Origin: Paenibacillus glycanilyticus
GTDB taxonomy: Bacteria; Bacillota; Bacilli; Paenibacillales; Paenibacillaceae
Direction of reading: 5' to 3'
Assembly: GCF_023715145.1 (NCBI RefSeq)
Contig: NZ_JAMBNP010000012.1
Coordinates: 1 to 64,000 of the forward strand
DNA: 64,000 nt
The translations under genes and the position numbers were made by a program. How positions within the stretch are numbered: the stretch's first letter is position 1; every line of letters begins with the position of its first letter. Positions 51,433 through 59,898 of the stretch are shown piece by piece. The notes beneath the pieces were generated by a model. The model saw nothing but the letters and a program-made list of their open reading frames with translations. It made no database searches and was not told the origin of the DNA.

Positions 51433-52884
51433 ATGAGTGCATCATCTAACCAGGACATCCGATTCTGGCCGATTATGATTGCTATATTTTTTGGCGCGTT
51501 CCTGAGTATTCTCGGGATCAGCACGATTAATGTCGCGTTGACGATTTTTATGCAGGACTTCCATTCGGACCTGAGCACCGTGCAGTGGACGTTAACAGGC
51601 TTTATGCTTTCCCTTGGAACGGTAGCGCCGTTGTCGGGTTATTTGGGGGAAAAATTCGGTTATAAGAACGTATACCTGTATGCGATGGTAGGGTTCGTTA
51701 TTTTCTCCTTATTGTGCGGCTTTTCCTGGAATGCCGGGTCGCTGATCGCGTTCCGTATCATTCAAGGCATTTTCACTGGGCTTGTTATGCCTGCGACCAT
51801 GACGATTATTTTTCAAATCATTCCAAAAGAGAAACAGCCGTTTGCCGTTAGTATCTGGGGCTTGTCCGGCATGCTTGCGCCGGCATTTGGACCAACGCTA
51901 AGCGGCTGGCTGATTGAACAGTTCGACTGGCGCTGGATTTTCTTCATGAACGTGCCAATCGGCATCGTGGCGATCTTGTTTATTATCGCAATGATCCCGG
52001 ATGTCAGAATCGGAACGGCCAAGGTTCTGGATAAACTTGGTCTCACAACGGTGGTGCTTAGCAGTGTAGCCTTGCTGCTTGCTTTGAGCGAAGGACGGCA
52101 ATGGGGCTGGGACTCGGGAAAAGTATTAGGCTTGTTCGGATTGGGAGTCCTGATGCTGATTGTATTCATCTGGCATGAGCTCCGGACGGAGAATCCGCTT
52201 CTTAACCTGAGAGTCTTCGGGAATTACCGCTTCTCCATCACGTTAGTGGCAAATACCATCATTACGATCAGTCTATATTCCGGTACTTTGCTTGTTCCAT
52301 TATTCCTGCAAAATGTGCAGCAAATTTCAGCAATGGATACCGGGCTGATTCTGCTGCCATCGTCTCTGGTCATGGCGCTTGCCATGCCAATCGCGGGGAA
52401 ATTGTATCCGAGGGTTGGAGCCAAATGGATGACCATCGGGGGACTTGTCCTTATTATCCTGGGCAGCTATGAGATGACGCATCTGCATACGGACAGCTCG
52501 CATTTCTACGTGATCTTCTGGATGGCTGTTCGTAACCTCGGCGTGTCGTTTGCAGCCGCTGCAACAAGCACGGCCGGCATGGAGGAAATTCCGCCGCAGA
52601 TGGTGGGGCATGCTTCCTCGGTAACGAACTGGGTCCGCAATGTCGGCGGCTCGTTCGCGATCGCTTTGTTTACATCGCTGCTGGCTTCCCATACGATTAC
52701 GCATGTGGCCGACTTGACGCAATCCGGCGCGGAAAATGCAAAGGTGATCCCGCTGTTTGCCTTTACGCTTAGCGTAAATGATGTCTTTACGATCGCGACT
52801 TATATCGCGGTAGTCGCGATTCCGTTTACGCTGATCATTCGCAAAAAGGCGAATCAGGCCAAGAACGTAACGGCCGCAGCATAA
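51433..52884 (+). CDS. MFS drug exporter, DHA2 (14-helix) family
   Basis: 483 residues, 14 predicted helices. FLSILGISTINVALTIFMQDFHSDLSTVQWTLTGFMLSLGTVAPLSGYLGEKFGYKNVYL holds motif D1/A (GxLxxxxG-R/K), and GLVMPATMTII and the motif C-like GPTLSGWLIEQFDWRWIFFMNVPIG are typical of EmrB/QacA transporters. It expels hydrophobic compounds with the proton gradient. The divergent TetR gene and shared operator suggest induction by its substrates. Confidence 0.9.
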   Translation: MSASSNQDIRFWPIMIAIFFGAFLSILGISTINVALTIFMQDFHSDLSTVQWTLTGFMLSLGTVAPLSGYLGEKFGYKNVYLYAMVGFVIFSLLCGFSWNAGSLIAFRIIQGIFTGLVMPATMTIIFQIIPKEKQPFAVSIWGLSGMLAPAFGPTLSGWLIEQFDWRWIFFMNVPIGIVAILFIIAMIPDVRIGTAKVLDKLGLTTVVLSSVALLLALSEGRQWGWDSGKVLGLFGLGVLMLIVFIWHELRTENPLLNLRVFGNYRFSITLVANTIITISLYSGTLLVPLFLQNVQQISAMDTGLILLPSSLVMALAMPIAGKLYPRVGAKWMTIGGLVLIILGSYEMTHLHTDSSHFYVIFWMAVRNLGVSFAAAATSTAGMEEIPPQMVGHASSVTNWVRNVGGSFAIALFTSLLASHTITHVADLTQSGAENAKVIPLFAFTLSVNDVFTIATYIAVVAIPFTLIIRKKANQAKNVTAAA

Positions 52885-52906
52885 TACGGAAGATCCGGTA
52901 AGAAGG

Positions 52907-52943
52907 AAGCGCCATGGCTAAAGAGCCGTGGTGCTTTTTTTTG
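52907..52943 (+). terminator. Terminator after the MFS gene
   Basis: AAGCGCCATGGCT pairs with AGCCGTGGTGCTT (one mismatch) over AAAG, followed by T8. Confidence 0.85.
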
Positions 52944-53052
52944 TTAACCCTAATTTTCGCCAACGTATTGACAGTCAAAATCCCCCATGCTACTCTTATA
53001 CCACAGTTAATCAATAGGAATTAACGAAATTAATAATACGGTCCACCGTTCT

Positions 53053-53099
53053 AACGGAGGCATTCTCAACGCATTTGAGGATGCCTCCGTTTGTTTGTT
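53053..53099 (+). terminator. Leader terminator/attenuator-like stem before the SsuC-like operon
   Basis: ACGGAGGCATTCTCAA pairs with TTGAGGATGCCTCCGT (one G-T wobble) and is followed by TTGTTTGTT. It sits after a possible promoter (TTGACA at about 52971) and 40 bases before the first gene, so it could control read-through. No riboswitch core was recognised. Confidence 0.55.
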
Positions 53100-53137
53100 A
53101 CTTGCCTTGCGTTATGAACCTGGGAAAGTGGTGATCA

Positions 53138-53938
53138 ATGATGAGCAGTCAAGCTGCAACAGCAGGCAGAACGCCGGGTAAGCTGGCGCTTACGGGGCTG
53201 GCGCTTGTTTTTCCGGTAACCTTACTGGTCTTATGGCAGCTTCTCGGGCATTACGGCTATATCTCGGAGCTGCTGTTCCCGACGCCTTATACGATTGTGG
53301 AATCGGGTATATCCTTGGCTAAGTCCGGTGATCTATGGTCGAACATCCGGATCAGCGTGACGAGGGCCTTGCTCGGCTTTGCGCTTGGCGGATCCCTTGG
53401 ACTTGCGTTTGGCGTAGCGGTTGGATTGTTCCGCAGAACGGAGAAGCTGCTCGATCCTACCATTCAGATGATCAGGATGATTCCAAGCCTTGCGGTTGTG
53501 CCGCTGTTTATCCTATGGTTTGGTATCGGAGAAGAATCCAAAGTGCTGCTCATTGCCAAAAGCGCCTTTTTCCCGCTGTATATCAATACGTATCTCGGGA
53601 TCCGCAATGTGGACAATAAGCTGTTCGAAGTGGCGAGAGTGCTTGGCTTCAGCCGTTTCAAGCAGATCACCAGACTCATATTGCCGGCTGCTCTTCCCAA
53701 TATTGTCTTGGGCGCACGCTTGTCGATCGGCCTGTCCTGGCTTGGTCTGGTTGTAGCGGAGCTGATTGCTTCGACCTCGGGGATCGGTTATATGATGTCG
53801 GATGCCCGGCAGTTTGCGGATACGCCGGTTGTATTTGTGGGCATCTTTATTTTCGCCATACTGGGGCTGTTCACCGACACGCTGCTTGCCTATATGGAGC
53901 GTCGGCTGCTCAGATGGAAGGATCGTTATAACGGATAG
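53138..53938 (+). CDS. ABC transporter permease (SsuC/TauC-like), first of two
   Basis: 266 residues, six helices. EAA loop FEVARVLGFSRFKQITRLILPAALPNI near 165-190; VLWQLLGHYGYISELLFPTPYTI is the family start. Transport of small organic anions such as sulfonates, nitrate or thiamin precursors is usual for this class. No ATPase gene is found in the operon. Two ATGs adjoin (53138, 53141). Confidence 0.92.
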   Translation: MMSSQAATAGRTPGKLALTGLALVFPVTLLVLWQLLGHYGYISELLFPTPYTIVESGISLAKSGDLWSNIRISVTRALLGFALGGSLGLAFGVAVGLFRRTEKLLDPTIQMIRMIPSLAVVPLFILWFGIGEESKVLLIAKSAFFPLYINTYLGIRNVDNKLFEVARVLGFSRFKQITRLILPAALPNIVLGARLSIGLSWLGLVVAELIASTSGIGYMMSDARQFADTPVVFVGIFIFAILGLFTDTLLAYMERRLLRWKDRYNG

Positions 53939-53955
53939 ACAGGAGGTAAGGAATC

Positions 53956-54822
53956 ATGAGCAATTCACTCGAAGCAATCGTTCCGCCGCAAGCGGTACCG
54001 GAAGCCAGTCATGGAACGGGATCGGCAAGACGCAAACGTCAGCTATCCAGGCTTGCGGGAACGGTACTTAAAGATATTGCGATAGGAGCTGCCATCCCTG
54101 CCGTTCTCCTTATCCTGTGGCAGATTGCCGCATCGGCCGGTTACATTTCCCCCATGTTCATGCCGTCGCCGGGTTCTATCCTGCATGCATTCTGGGTGCT
54201 TGCGACTTCGGAAAATCTTCTTCACCATTTGCTGGTCAGCATGGGCCGGGCTGGACTGGGCTTCCTCATTGGGGGAGCGGCGGGGCTGTTAATCGGGCTG
54301 CTGACAGGATTATTCCTGAAAGCCCAGTATCTGTTTGATCCAAGCATTCAGGTATTGCGGCTTGTCCCGCATCTTGCTATTGCACCGCTTATTATCCTGT
54401 GGTTCGGTTTCGGAGAAACTTCCAAAATCGCCATTATCATAACAGGCTCATTCTTCCCGCTCTATATCAATACGTTTCTTGGCATTCGCAATGTGGACAA
54501 TAAGCTGTTTGAGGTTTCAAGAATACTGGGCTTCAGTCCGCTTAGGAGGTTGACCAGACTGATTCTTCCGGCTTCGCTGCCCGATATTCTGATCGGCGTG
54601 CGTATCTCGCTGGCCGTATCCTGGATTGGTCTGGTTGTAGCGGAGTTAATCGGCTCACGGTCCGGAATTGGCTTCCTTATTAATGAAGCCAAGCAGAATT
54701 CGGAGACTTCCGTTATTTTTGTAGGCATTATTATTTTTGCGGTTATCGGCAAGCTGATTGATTCGCTAATGAAAGGTCTTGAGCAACGCTGGCTTAGCTG
54801 GCGCGACAGCTACAAAGGGTAA
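53956..54822 (+). CDS. ABC transporter permease (SsuC/TauC-like), second
   Basis: 288 residues; clearly a paralogue of the preceding permease (LPAVLLILWQ, ... FFPLYINTFLGIRNVDNKLFEVSRILGFSPLRRLTRLILPASLPDI). An N-terminal charged extension of about 30 residues. AGGAGGTAAGG before the ATG. The pair may form a heterodimeric channel. This is a less common layout than one permease and one ATPase. Confidence 0.92.
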   Translation: MSNSLEAIVPPQAVPEASHGTGSARRKRQLSRLAGTVLKDIAIGAAIPAVLLILWQIAASAGYISPMFMPSPGSILHAFWVLATSENLLHHLLVSMGRAGLGFLIGGAAGLLIGLLTGLFLKAQYLFDPSIQVLRLVPHLAIAPLIILWFGFGETSKIAIIITGSFFPLYINTFLGIRNVDNKLFEVSRILGFSPLRRLTRLILPASLPDILIGVRISLAVSWIGLVVAELIGSRSGIGFLINEAKQNSETSVIFVGIIIFAVIGKLIDSLMKGLEQRWLSWRDSYKG

Positions 54823-54909
54823 TCCTTACCGGCTGGCACGGCGGCTAGGCTGTTCAACTCGACAATAGTCGAAATATTCAAATAATTATTCGATGAGGGG
54901 GAAAAGGAA

Positions 54910-56526
54910 ATGTCGATTTTATTGCAAAACGGTGCCATTCATCTGCAGGCTGATGTACTTGTTATCGGAGGTGGACCTGCAGGAACATGGGCGGCTATTA
55001 CGGCGGCTTCGCAAGGCGCGAAGGTTATTCTGGCGGACAAAGGCTATTGCGGTTCAAGCGGGGCGACCGCGCCTTCGGGCACGGGTGTCTGGTATGTGAA
55101 GCCGGATCAGAAGCTGCGGGAGGAGGCGAAGGCCAGCCGTTATGAAATGGGCGGCCGGCTTGCCGAGCACCGCTGGATGGACCGGGTGCTTGACCGGACG
55201 TACGAGAATATGAACCGGCTGGGCCATGCGGGATATCCTTTCCCGAAGGATGATGACGGCGAGCTTCACAAGCGGGGACTTCAAGGTCCCGAATACATGC
55301 GATTGATGAGAAAGCTGGTGAAGAAGGCTGGCGTGAAAATTCTGGATCACAGTCCGGCTCTTGAGCTGTTAGTGGATGAGCATGGCGTTGGCGGCGCATC
55401 CGGCGTGCAGACGCAGACCGGTGATGCGTGGACGGTGCATGCGGGTGCCGTTGTGATCGCAACCGGCGGTTGTGCCTTCCTCAGCAAGGCGCTTGGCTGC
55501 AATGTCTTAACCGGCGACGGCTATTTGCTTGCGGCTGAATCGGGCGCTCAGCTGTCGGGCATGGAGTTCTCGAACGCTTATGCCATTTGCCCAACGTTCT
55601 CCTCGGTTACGAAGACGGCTTACTACTCTTATGCTTCCTTCTATTATGAGGACGGAACGCCGGTAGAAGGCGCGGGATCGAAACGCGGCCGCTCCATTAT
55701 TGCCCGCAAGCTGCTGGAAGGCCGTCAGGTGTATGCGAAGCTGGATCTTGCTCCCGAAGAGATTCAGCCGCTGCTGCGGGTGAATCAGACGAACTTTTTC
55801 CTCCCGTTCGACCGCCGGGGCATTGATCCGTTTACCGATTTGTTCCCGGTAACGCTGCGGCTGGAAGGGACTGTCCGCGGAACGGGCGGTATTCGCATCA
55901 CCGACGAGACCTGCGCGACGTCGGTTCCCGGCTTGTATGCAGCGGGAGATGCGGCTACGCGCGAGCTGATCTGCGGCGGATTTACCGGCGGCGGCAGCCA
56001 TAATGCGGCATGGGCGATGTCCTCCGGATCATTTGCCGGCGAAGGCGCAGCCGCTTATGTGAAGAAGCTTGGCGGGCATGCGGCTGACCGTAAGCTGCAC
56101 AGTGCTTCTACTTCAATTATTACAAGCACGGCTGCTGCATCTCCATCCAGAACGGAGGAGATTGTCCATGCGGTACAGGAGGAAGTGGCGCCTTATGACC
56201 GCAATCTGTTCAGGACCGAGCAAGGACTGAAGAGCTCCCTGCAACGGCTTGACGGACTGTGGAAGGACCAGCGGAATCAGGTAGTGGAGCGTTCGGCCAA
56301 CGGCGTAAAAGCCAGGGAAGCCGCGGCCATGACGGCGACGGCAAGATGGATGTACAATTCCGCGCTTGCCCGGACGGAGACGCGAGGCATGCATAAACGC
56401 GAGGATTTTCCGACGCAGGATGCCGGCCAGCATTACCGCCTGGTCAGCGGCGGCCTTGACGAGGTATGGGTGAAGCCCGAAGCGGTTCATGACGCACCGG
56501 AGAAGAAGGAGGTTATCGTACCATGA
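54910..56526 (+). CDS. FAD-dependent oxidoreductase (fumarate/adenylylsulfate-reductase-like)
   Basis: 538 residues. FAD motif VLVIGGGPAGTWAA (17-30), second FAD part AVVIATGGCAFLS, and the C-terminal ...GLYAAGDAATRELICGGFTGGGSHNAAWAMSSG. Similar to the flavin subunit of succinate/fumarate and adenylylsulfate reductases. It is followed by a ferredoxin overlapping by 4 bp, so the two form an enzyme. The exact substrate is not determined by the sequence; context with SsuC-like permeases hints at sulfur compounds. GGGGGAAAAGG precedes the ATG. Confidence 0.88.
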   Translation: MSILLQNGAIHLQADVLVIGGGPAGTWAAITAASQGAKVILADKGYCGSSGATAPSGTGVWYVKPDQKLREEAKASRYEMGGRLAEHRWMDRVLDRTYENMNRLGHAGYPFPKDDDGELHKRGLQGPEYMRLMRKLVKKAGVKILDHSPALELLVDEHGVGGASGVQTQTGDAWTVHAGAVVIATGGCAFLSKALGCNVLTGDGYLLAAESGAQLSGMEFSNAYAICPTFSSVTKTAYYSYASFYYEDGTPVEGAGSKRGRSIIARKLLEGRQVYAKLDLAPEEIQPLLRVNQTNFFLPFDRRGIDPFTDLFPVTLRLEGTVRGTGGIRITDETCATSVPGLYAAGDAATRELICGGFTGGGSHNAAWAMSSGSFAGEGAAAYVKKLGGHAADRKLHSASTSIITSTAAASPSRTEEIVHAVQEEVAPYDRNLFRTEQGLKSSLQRLDGLWKDQRNQVVERSANGVKAREAAAMTATARWMYNSALARTETRGMHKREDFPTQDAGQHYRLVSGGLDEVWVKPEAVHDAPEKKEVIVP

Positions 56527-56849
56527 TTGAGGTTCTAAGCGAGTCCCGGTGCGTATCCTGCAATCAGTGCGTATCGGTATGTCCGACGAATGTATTCGAC
56601 CGGGGCGATGACGGGATTCCCGTCATCGCGAGGCAGGATGAGTGCCAAACCTGCTTCATGTGCGAGCTTTATTGCCCGGTTGATGCGTTATACGTCGCAC
56701 CGGATTCGGAGCAGGTCATTGGCATTACCGAATCGGAGGCTGAGCATCTGCTTGGCGGCTACCGGGAGAAGGTCGGCTGGGGCAAAGGCAGAACGCCTAT
56801 CGCTTCGCATGACTATATGTACCGGCTTTCCCAGTACGCCAGATTTTAA
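56523..56849 (+). CDS. Ferredoxin with two [4Fe-4S] clusters
   Basis: 108 residues. Cys 10, 13, 16, 20 and 41, 44, 47, 51 (CVSCNQCVSVCP and CQTCFMCELYCP) ligate two clusters. C-terminal 45 residues are unusual for small ferredoxins and may dock to the flavoprotein. Start overlaps the flavoprotein stop. Resembles AprB-like subunits. Confidence 0.92.
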   Translation: MIEVLSESRCVSCNQCVSVCPTNVFDRGDDGIPVIARQDECQTCFMCELYCPVDALYVAPDSEQVIGITESEAEHLLGGYREKVGWGKGRTPIASHDYMYRLSQYARF

Positions 56850-56901
56850 AGGTTACGACAATCATACAATACTTACTTAATTACGGAGAGGGGTCTGTTT
56901 G

Positions 56902-57951
56902 ATGAGGAGAGAAAAACAAAAAGGATTGCGAGGGCCGGTCAGGCTTATCCTGATCGCGGCGCTGGTCATGGCTACGGCATGGCTGCAGGCTTGCGGAGCG
57001 AACGGCAATTCGAATTCAAATGCGAAAGCCTCAACGGGCACGGAGAGTACAGCCGCAGCGGAAACGAACAGCAAGGTGCCGTCTGTCCTGAACTATGGCT
57101 ATATCGGAAGCAATGATAAGAATCTTCCCGGCGGAGCGGAAGGCTGGGGCTTGTATAAAGGCATTATTCAAGAGGAACTGAAGAAATACGGCATTGAAGA
57201 AGTGAAGCTGACGGGCTTCCCGAACGGTCCGGACCAAACGGAATCGTTGATTAGCGGACGGCTTGATTTTGGCGGCTTGGGCGATACGCCGGCGATTGTT
57301 GCGGCCGCTTCGGGCGCGAAGACGAGGCTCATTAACCAGACGAACATCACGAACGTGGGTTACCTGATCTCGGGTCCTGACGGTCCGAAGACCGTTGAGG
57401 AGCTGAAGGGCAAAACGATTGCGATTCAAAAAGGCTCCTATATGCACCGTTACGTTGTGGGTTTGCTGAAGCAGGCTGGCGTTAAGGATTACAAGCTGGT
57501 TCATATGCTCGCTCCGGACGGTCAAGCGGCGCTTGCCAGAGGTGATGTCGACGCGATGACCAACTCCGGCTTTAATGCGGAGAAGCAGTTAGCTCAAGGC
57601 TACACGTTAATAGACGACTCCTCTAAGCATCCGGAGCTTCATGGAACAAGCGTAACCGTCGTATCGGACAGCTATCTGGAGAAATTCCCGGATTTCCCGA
57701 AGGTCTGGAACGAAGCGCGCCAAAAGGCCATCGAAGATCTGAAGCAGCATGAGGAAGAGTACTATCAGTTTATTGCCGACCTGAACAAAACAACGGTCGA
57801 ATTGGCGAAGAAGATCAGCCCGATCAGTTATATAACGGAAGATCCGTTCCCGGCGGAAGGGATTACCCGCATTACCGGAACAAAGGACTTCCTGGTGGAG
57901 GAAGGATTAGCGAAGAAGGATTACAAGATTGAAGATTGGGAAGTAAAATAG
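56902..57951 (+). CDS. ABC transporter substrate-binding lipoprotein (SsuA/TauA-like)
   Basis: 349 residues. Lipobox LQAC with Cys 31. SsuA-like fold: LNYGYIGSNDKNLPGGAEGWGLYKG, then GRLDFGGLGDTPAIVAAASGAKTRLINQ, GPKTVEELKGKTIAIQKGS. Periplasm-equivalent capture of a small anion for the two permeases. ATG 56902 follows GGAGAGGGG; TTG 56899 is an alternative. Nothing obvious follows for the ATPase. Confidence 0.92.
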   Translation: MRREKQKGLRGPVRLILIAALVMATAWLQACGANGNSNSNAKASTGTESTAAAETNSKVPSVLNYGYIGSNDKNLPGGAEGWGLYKGIIQEELKKYGIEEVKLTGFPNGPDQTESLISGRLDFGGLGDTPAIVAAASGAKTRLINQTNITNVGYLISGPDGPKTVEELKGKTIAIQKGSYMHRYVVGLLKQAGVKDYKLVHMLAPDGQAALARGDVDAMTNSGFNAEKQLAQGYTLIDDSSKHPELHGTSVTVVSDSYLEKFPDFPKVWNEARQKAIEDLKQHEEEYYQFIADLNKTTVELAKKISPISYITEDPFPAEGITRITGTKDFLVEEGLAKKDYKIEDWEVK

Positions 57952-58209
57952 TTAATTGACAGAGCCATTACGGATCCTCGTTTATCGACCTTAAAGGCAG
58001 GGGATATGGCTAAGGAAAAGGGAGAAGAAAGGGCAAGCCTTGTCGTAGCAAATGAAGGCGAGCATAAATTAAGGGGGCCGATTCTGGAGGATCCCAACTC
58101 CCCCTTTTACCTTCCGGAAGGTCACTTATATTGGTCAGAGTTGCCATGCGATTAAACCATATTTGAACCTTTTTCATCATTGTGCTCGTTCTATTCTTTG
58201 TGGTAAATT
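57952..58209. other. Gap with a weak hairpin
   Basis: No gene found. AAGGGGG (about 58071) and CCCCCTT (about 58105) could form a long-looped stem after the lipoprotein gene, and CCTTCCGGAAGG (58114-58125) is a short palindrome. Near the right end a hydrophobic plus-strand stretch (FIIVLVLFFVVNFENGKG, 58173-58226) is open in another frame than the gene that follows. Confidence 0.3.
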
Positions 58210-58215
58210 TTGAGA

Positions 58216-58683
58216 ATGGAAAGGGCGTGGCTTTCATGCGGAGCAATTACTTATCCTGCAGTCGAGTTCCGGCCGGGAGATCCGTCTTCAGTTGATGATA
58301 CGACGATTACGGTTAAAGGAACCTTGCACCGGAAGCTGTTCCGCAATAAGAGTTTTACGGGAGAAATGGAGATTGCGAAGTATGACGTGACGAAATCAAG
58401 GATGTTCCCGGTAACGTTCCATAACGACATTCATAATGGCTGGGGCAGTTTTACTTATATGCTGGGTTTGCGAGACGCGAATGGCGCTCCCATTACAGCC
58501 AATTTGATTGGATTTGGCTCGATTTGGATGACTGAGGAATTTGAAAGTGTAAAACTGCTGCTTACGGAACCAGTAGGAAAAGGAGAGGGCCAAGGCAAAG
58601 ACCTCCAAATCCTGGCTCCGGCCACGGACTACGTTAGCGCCCTTGCACTCTCCGAGCAGTATAAAGAACGCGGGCAATATTAA
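58216..58683 (+). CDS. Hypothetical protein, start uncertain
   Basis: About 155 residues. No family recognised; contains SSVDDTTITVKGTLHRKLFRNKSFTGEMEI and a beta-rich core, like small extracytoplasmic beta-barrel proteins. No ribosome binding site fits ATG 58216 (or TTG 58210). A hydrophobic segment in a neighbouring frame immediately upstream looks like a lost membrane anchor, so a frameshift or sequencing error at about 58210-58260 is possible. Confidence in the exact start is low. Confidence 0.5.
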   Translation: MERAWLSCGAITYPAVEFRPGDPSSVDDTTITVKGTLHRKLFRNKSFTGEMEIAKYDVTKSRMFPVTFHNDIHNGWGSFTYMLGLRDANGAPITANLIGFGSIWMTEEFESVKLLLTEPVGKGEGQGKDLQILAPATDYVSALALSEQYKERGQY

Positions 58684-58784
58684 TCCCATGCAAAAATAGA
58701 GCGAAGTCTGCGACGGCTATCATGGCCATACGCAAGCTTCGCTCTTGTTTGTTTCGCGGCTATTTGCTACAATATTTATCGTAG

Positions 58785-58814
58785 TTTAGTAAATTTATTA
58801 ACTAAATCTTTAGT
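58785..58814 (+). promoter_or_regulatory. LacI-type operators before the alpha-galactosidase regulator
   Basis: TTTAGT at 58785-58790 and ACTAAA at 58801-58806 form a 22-bp near palindrome. ACTAAA-TC-TTTAGT (58801-58814) is a second, perfect palindrome sharing the right half site. It lies 14 bases before the start codon, so binding would block expression of regulator and alpha-galactosidase together. Confidence 0.55.
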
Positions 58815-58827
58815 GAATGAGGCATAT

Positions 58828-59850
58828 ATGGCTACGATTAAACAAATTGCGAGCGAAGCGGGCGTCTCGCCTGCGACGGTATCCCGGGTGCTGAATAATG
58901 ATTTGACGCTGAGTGTCAGTGATGAGACGCGCAGCCGCATCTTTAGTATTGCCGAACAGCTGCAATATAAGCCGGCACGCCTCAAGCGAATGAAACAGGA
59001 AAAGCTGCTCTCGACGTTAAGGATTGGGCTCGTTATGTGGTCAACACTCGAAGATGAGCACAGCGATCCGTATTTCGGCGCCATCCGGCGCGGGATCGAG
59101 ACCCGCTGCGAGGAGCTTGGCATCGGAATCGATAAGGTCATACGCGGTGTGCTGAAGACGGAACTGACGCCTCTAACCGAGCTGGACGGGCTTATCGTTG
59201 TTGGGTCTGTTGACGATCAGGAGATTAACCGGCTCTACCCGCACAAGGAGAGAGTGATCTTCGTCAACCACGATATGACGCCGGATGATTGCGATTCCGT
59301 GCAGCTGAACTTCGCGCAGGCGATGAAGGAAGTGCTTCGCCATTTGTACGAGCTTGGGCATGCGGAGATCGGCTTTATCGGAGGCAGCTCGGATCCAAGC
59401 CTGCAGCGGGATGAGGGGCATTACGAGGATCAGCGGACGAGAATATTTGCCGAGCTGCAGCAGAAGCGGGGAATCTACAATCCGAATCTGATGTACTTGG
59501 CGGACTGGTCCTCGAACGGCGGTTACGAGGCCATGCTTCGGATGCTTGATGACGGCTACCGGCCGTCGGCATGCTTCATTGCCAGTGATCCGATGGCGGT
59601 TGGCGCGCTTCGCGCCCTTCATGAACGCGGACTGCGCGTTCCGGAGGATATGGCGGTTATCGGCTTCGACGATATCGAAGTATCCGCTTTTCTTACGCCT
59701 CCGCTTACGACGGTTCGCGTTCATACGGAGCTGATGGGCCGCACGGCCGTACAGCTCCTGCTCGAACGGGTAGAAGGAAGAGAAATTACGTCGCACATTA
59801 CGATTAACACCAAGCTGGTCGTCCGGGAGAGCAGCGGAAGCAGCAAATAG
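58828..59850 (+). CDS. LacI/GalR-family regulator (alpha-galactoside type)
   Basis: 340 residues from ATG 58828. Helix-turn-helix ATIKQIASEAGVSPATVSRVLNND; the sensor part ends with FIASDPMAVGALRALHERGLRVPEDMAVIGFDDIEVS. Resembles MsmR/MelR-type regulators. GAGG precedes ATG 58828; the GTG five codons upstream overlaps the operator. The alpha-galactosidase follows at 48 bp. Confidence 0.9.
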   Translation: MATIKQIASEAGVSPATVSRVLNNDLTLSVSDETRSRIFSIAEQLQYKPARLKRMKQEKLLSTLRIGLVMWSTLEDEHSDPYFGAIRRGIETRCEELGIGIDKVIRGVLKTELTPLTELDGLIVVGSVDDQEINRLYPHKERVIFVNHDMTPDDCDSVQLNFAQAMKEVLRHLYELGHAEIGFIGGSSDPSLQRDEGHYEDQRTRIFAELQQKRGIYNPNLMYLADWSSNGGYEAMLRMLDDGYRPSACFIASDPMAVGALRALHERGLRVPEDMAVIGFDDIEVSAFLTPPLTTVRVHTELMGRTAVQLLLERVEGREITSHITINTKLVVRESSGSSK

Positions 59851-59898
59851 CAAGTTGCAAACCAACCACTTTTATCCCCTATGAGGAGGAACACGAGA

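Noticed and set aside
53041..53137. SAM (S-box) or other riboswitch before the SsuC-like operon
   Set aside because: Only one stem and no conserved core sequence are present; the leader is too short.
55025..55462. 145-codon minus-strand frame
   Set aside because: Antisense of the flavoprotein FAD domain, with Ser/Pro/Arg-rich shadow sequence.
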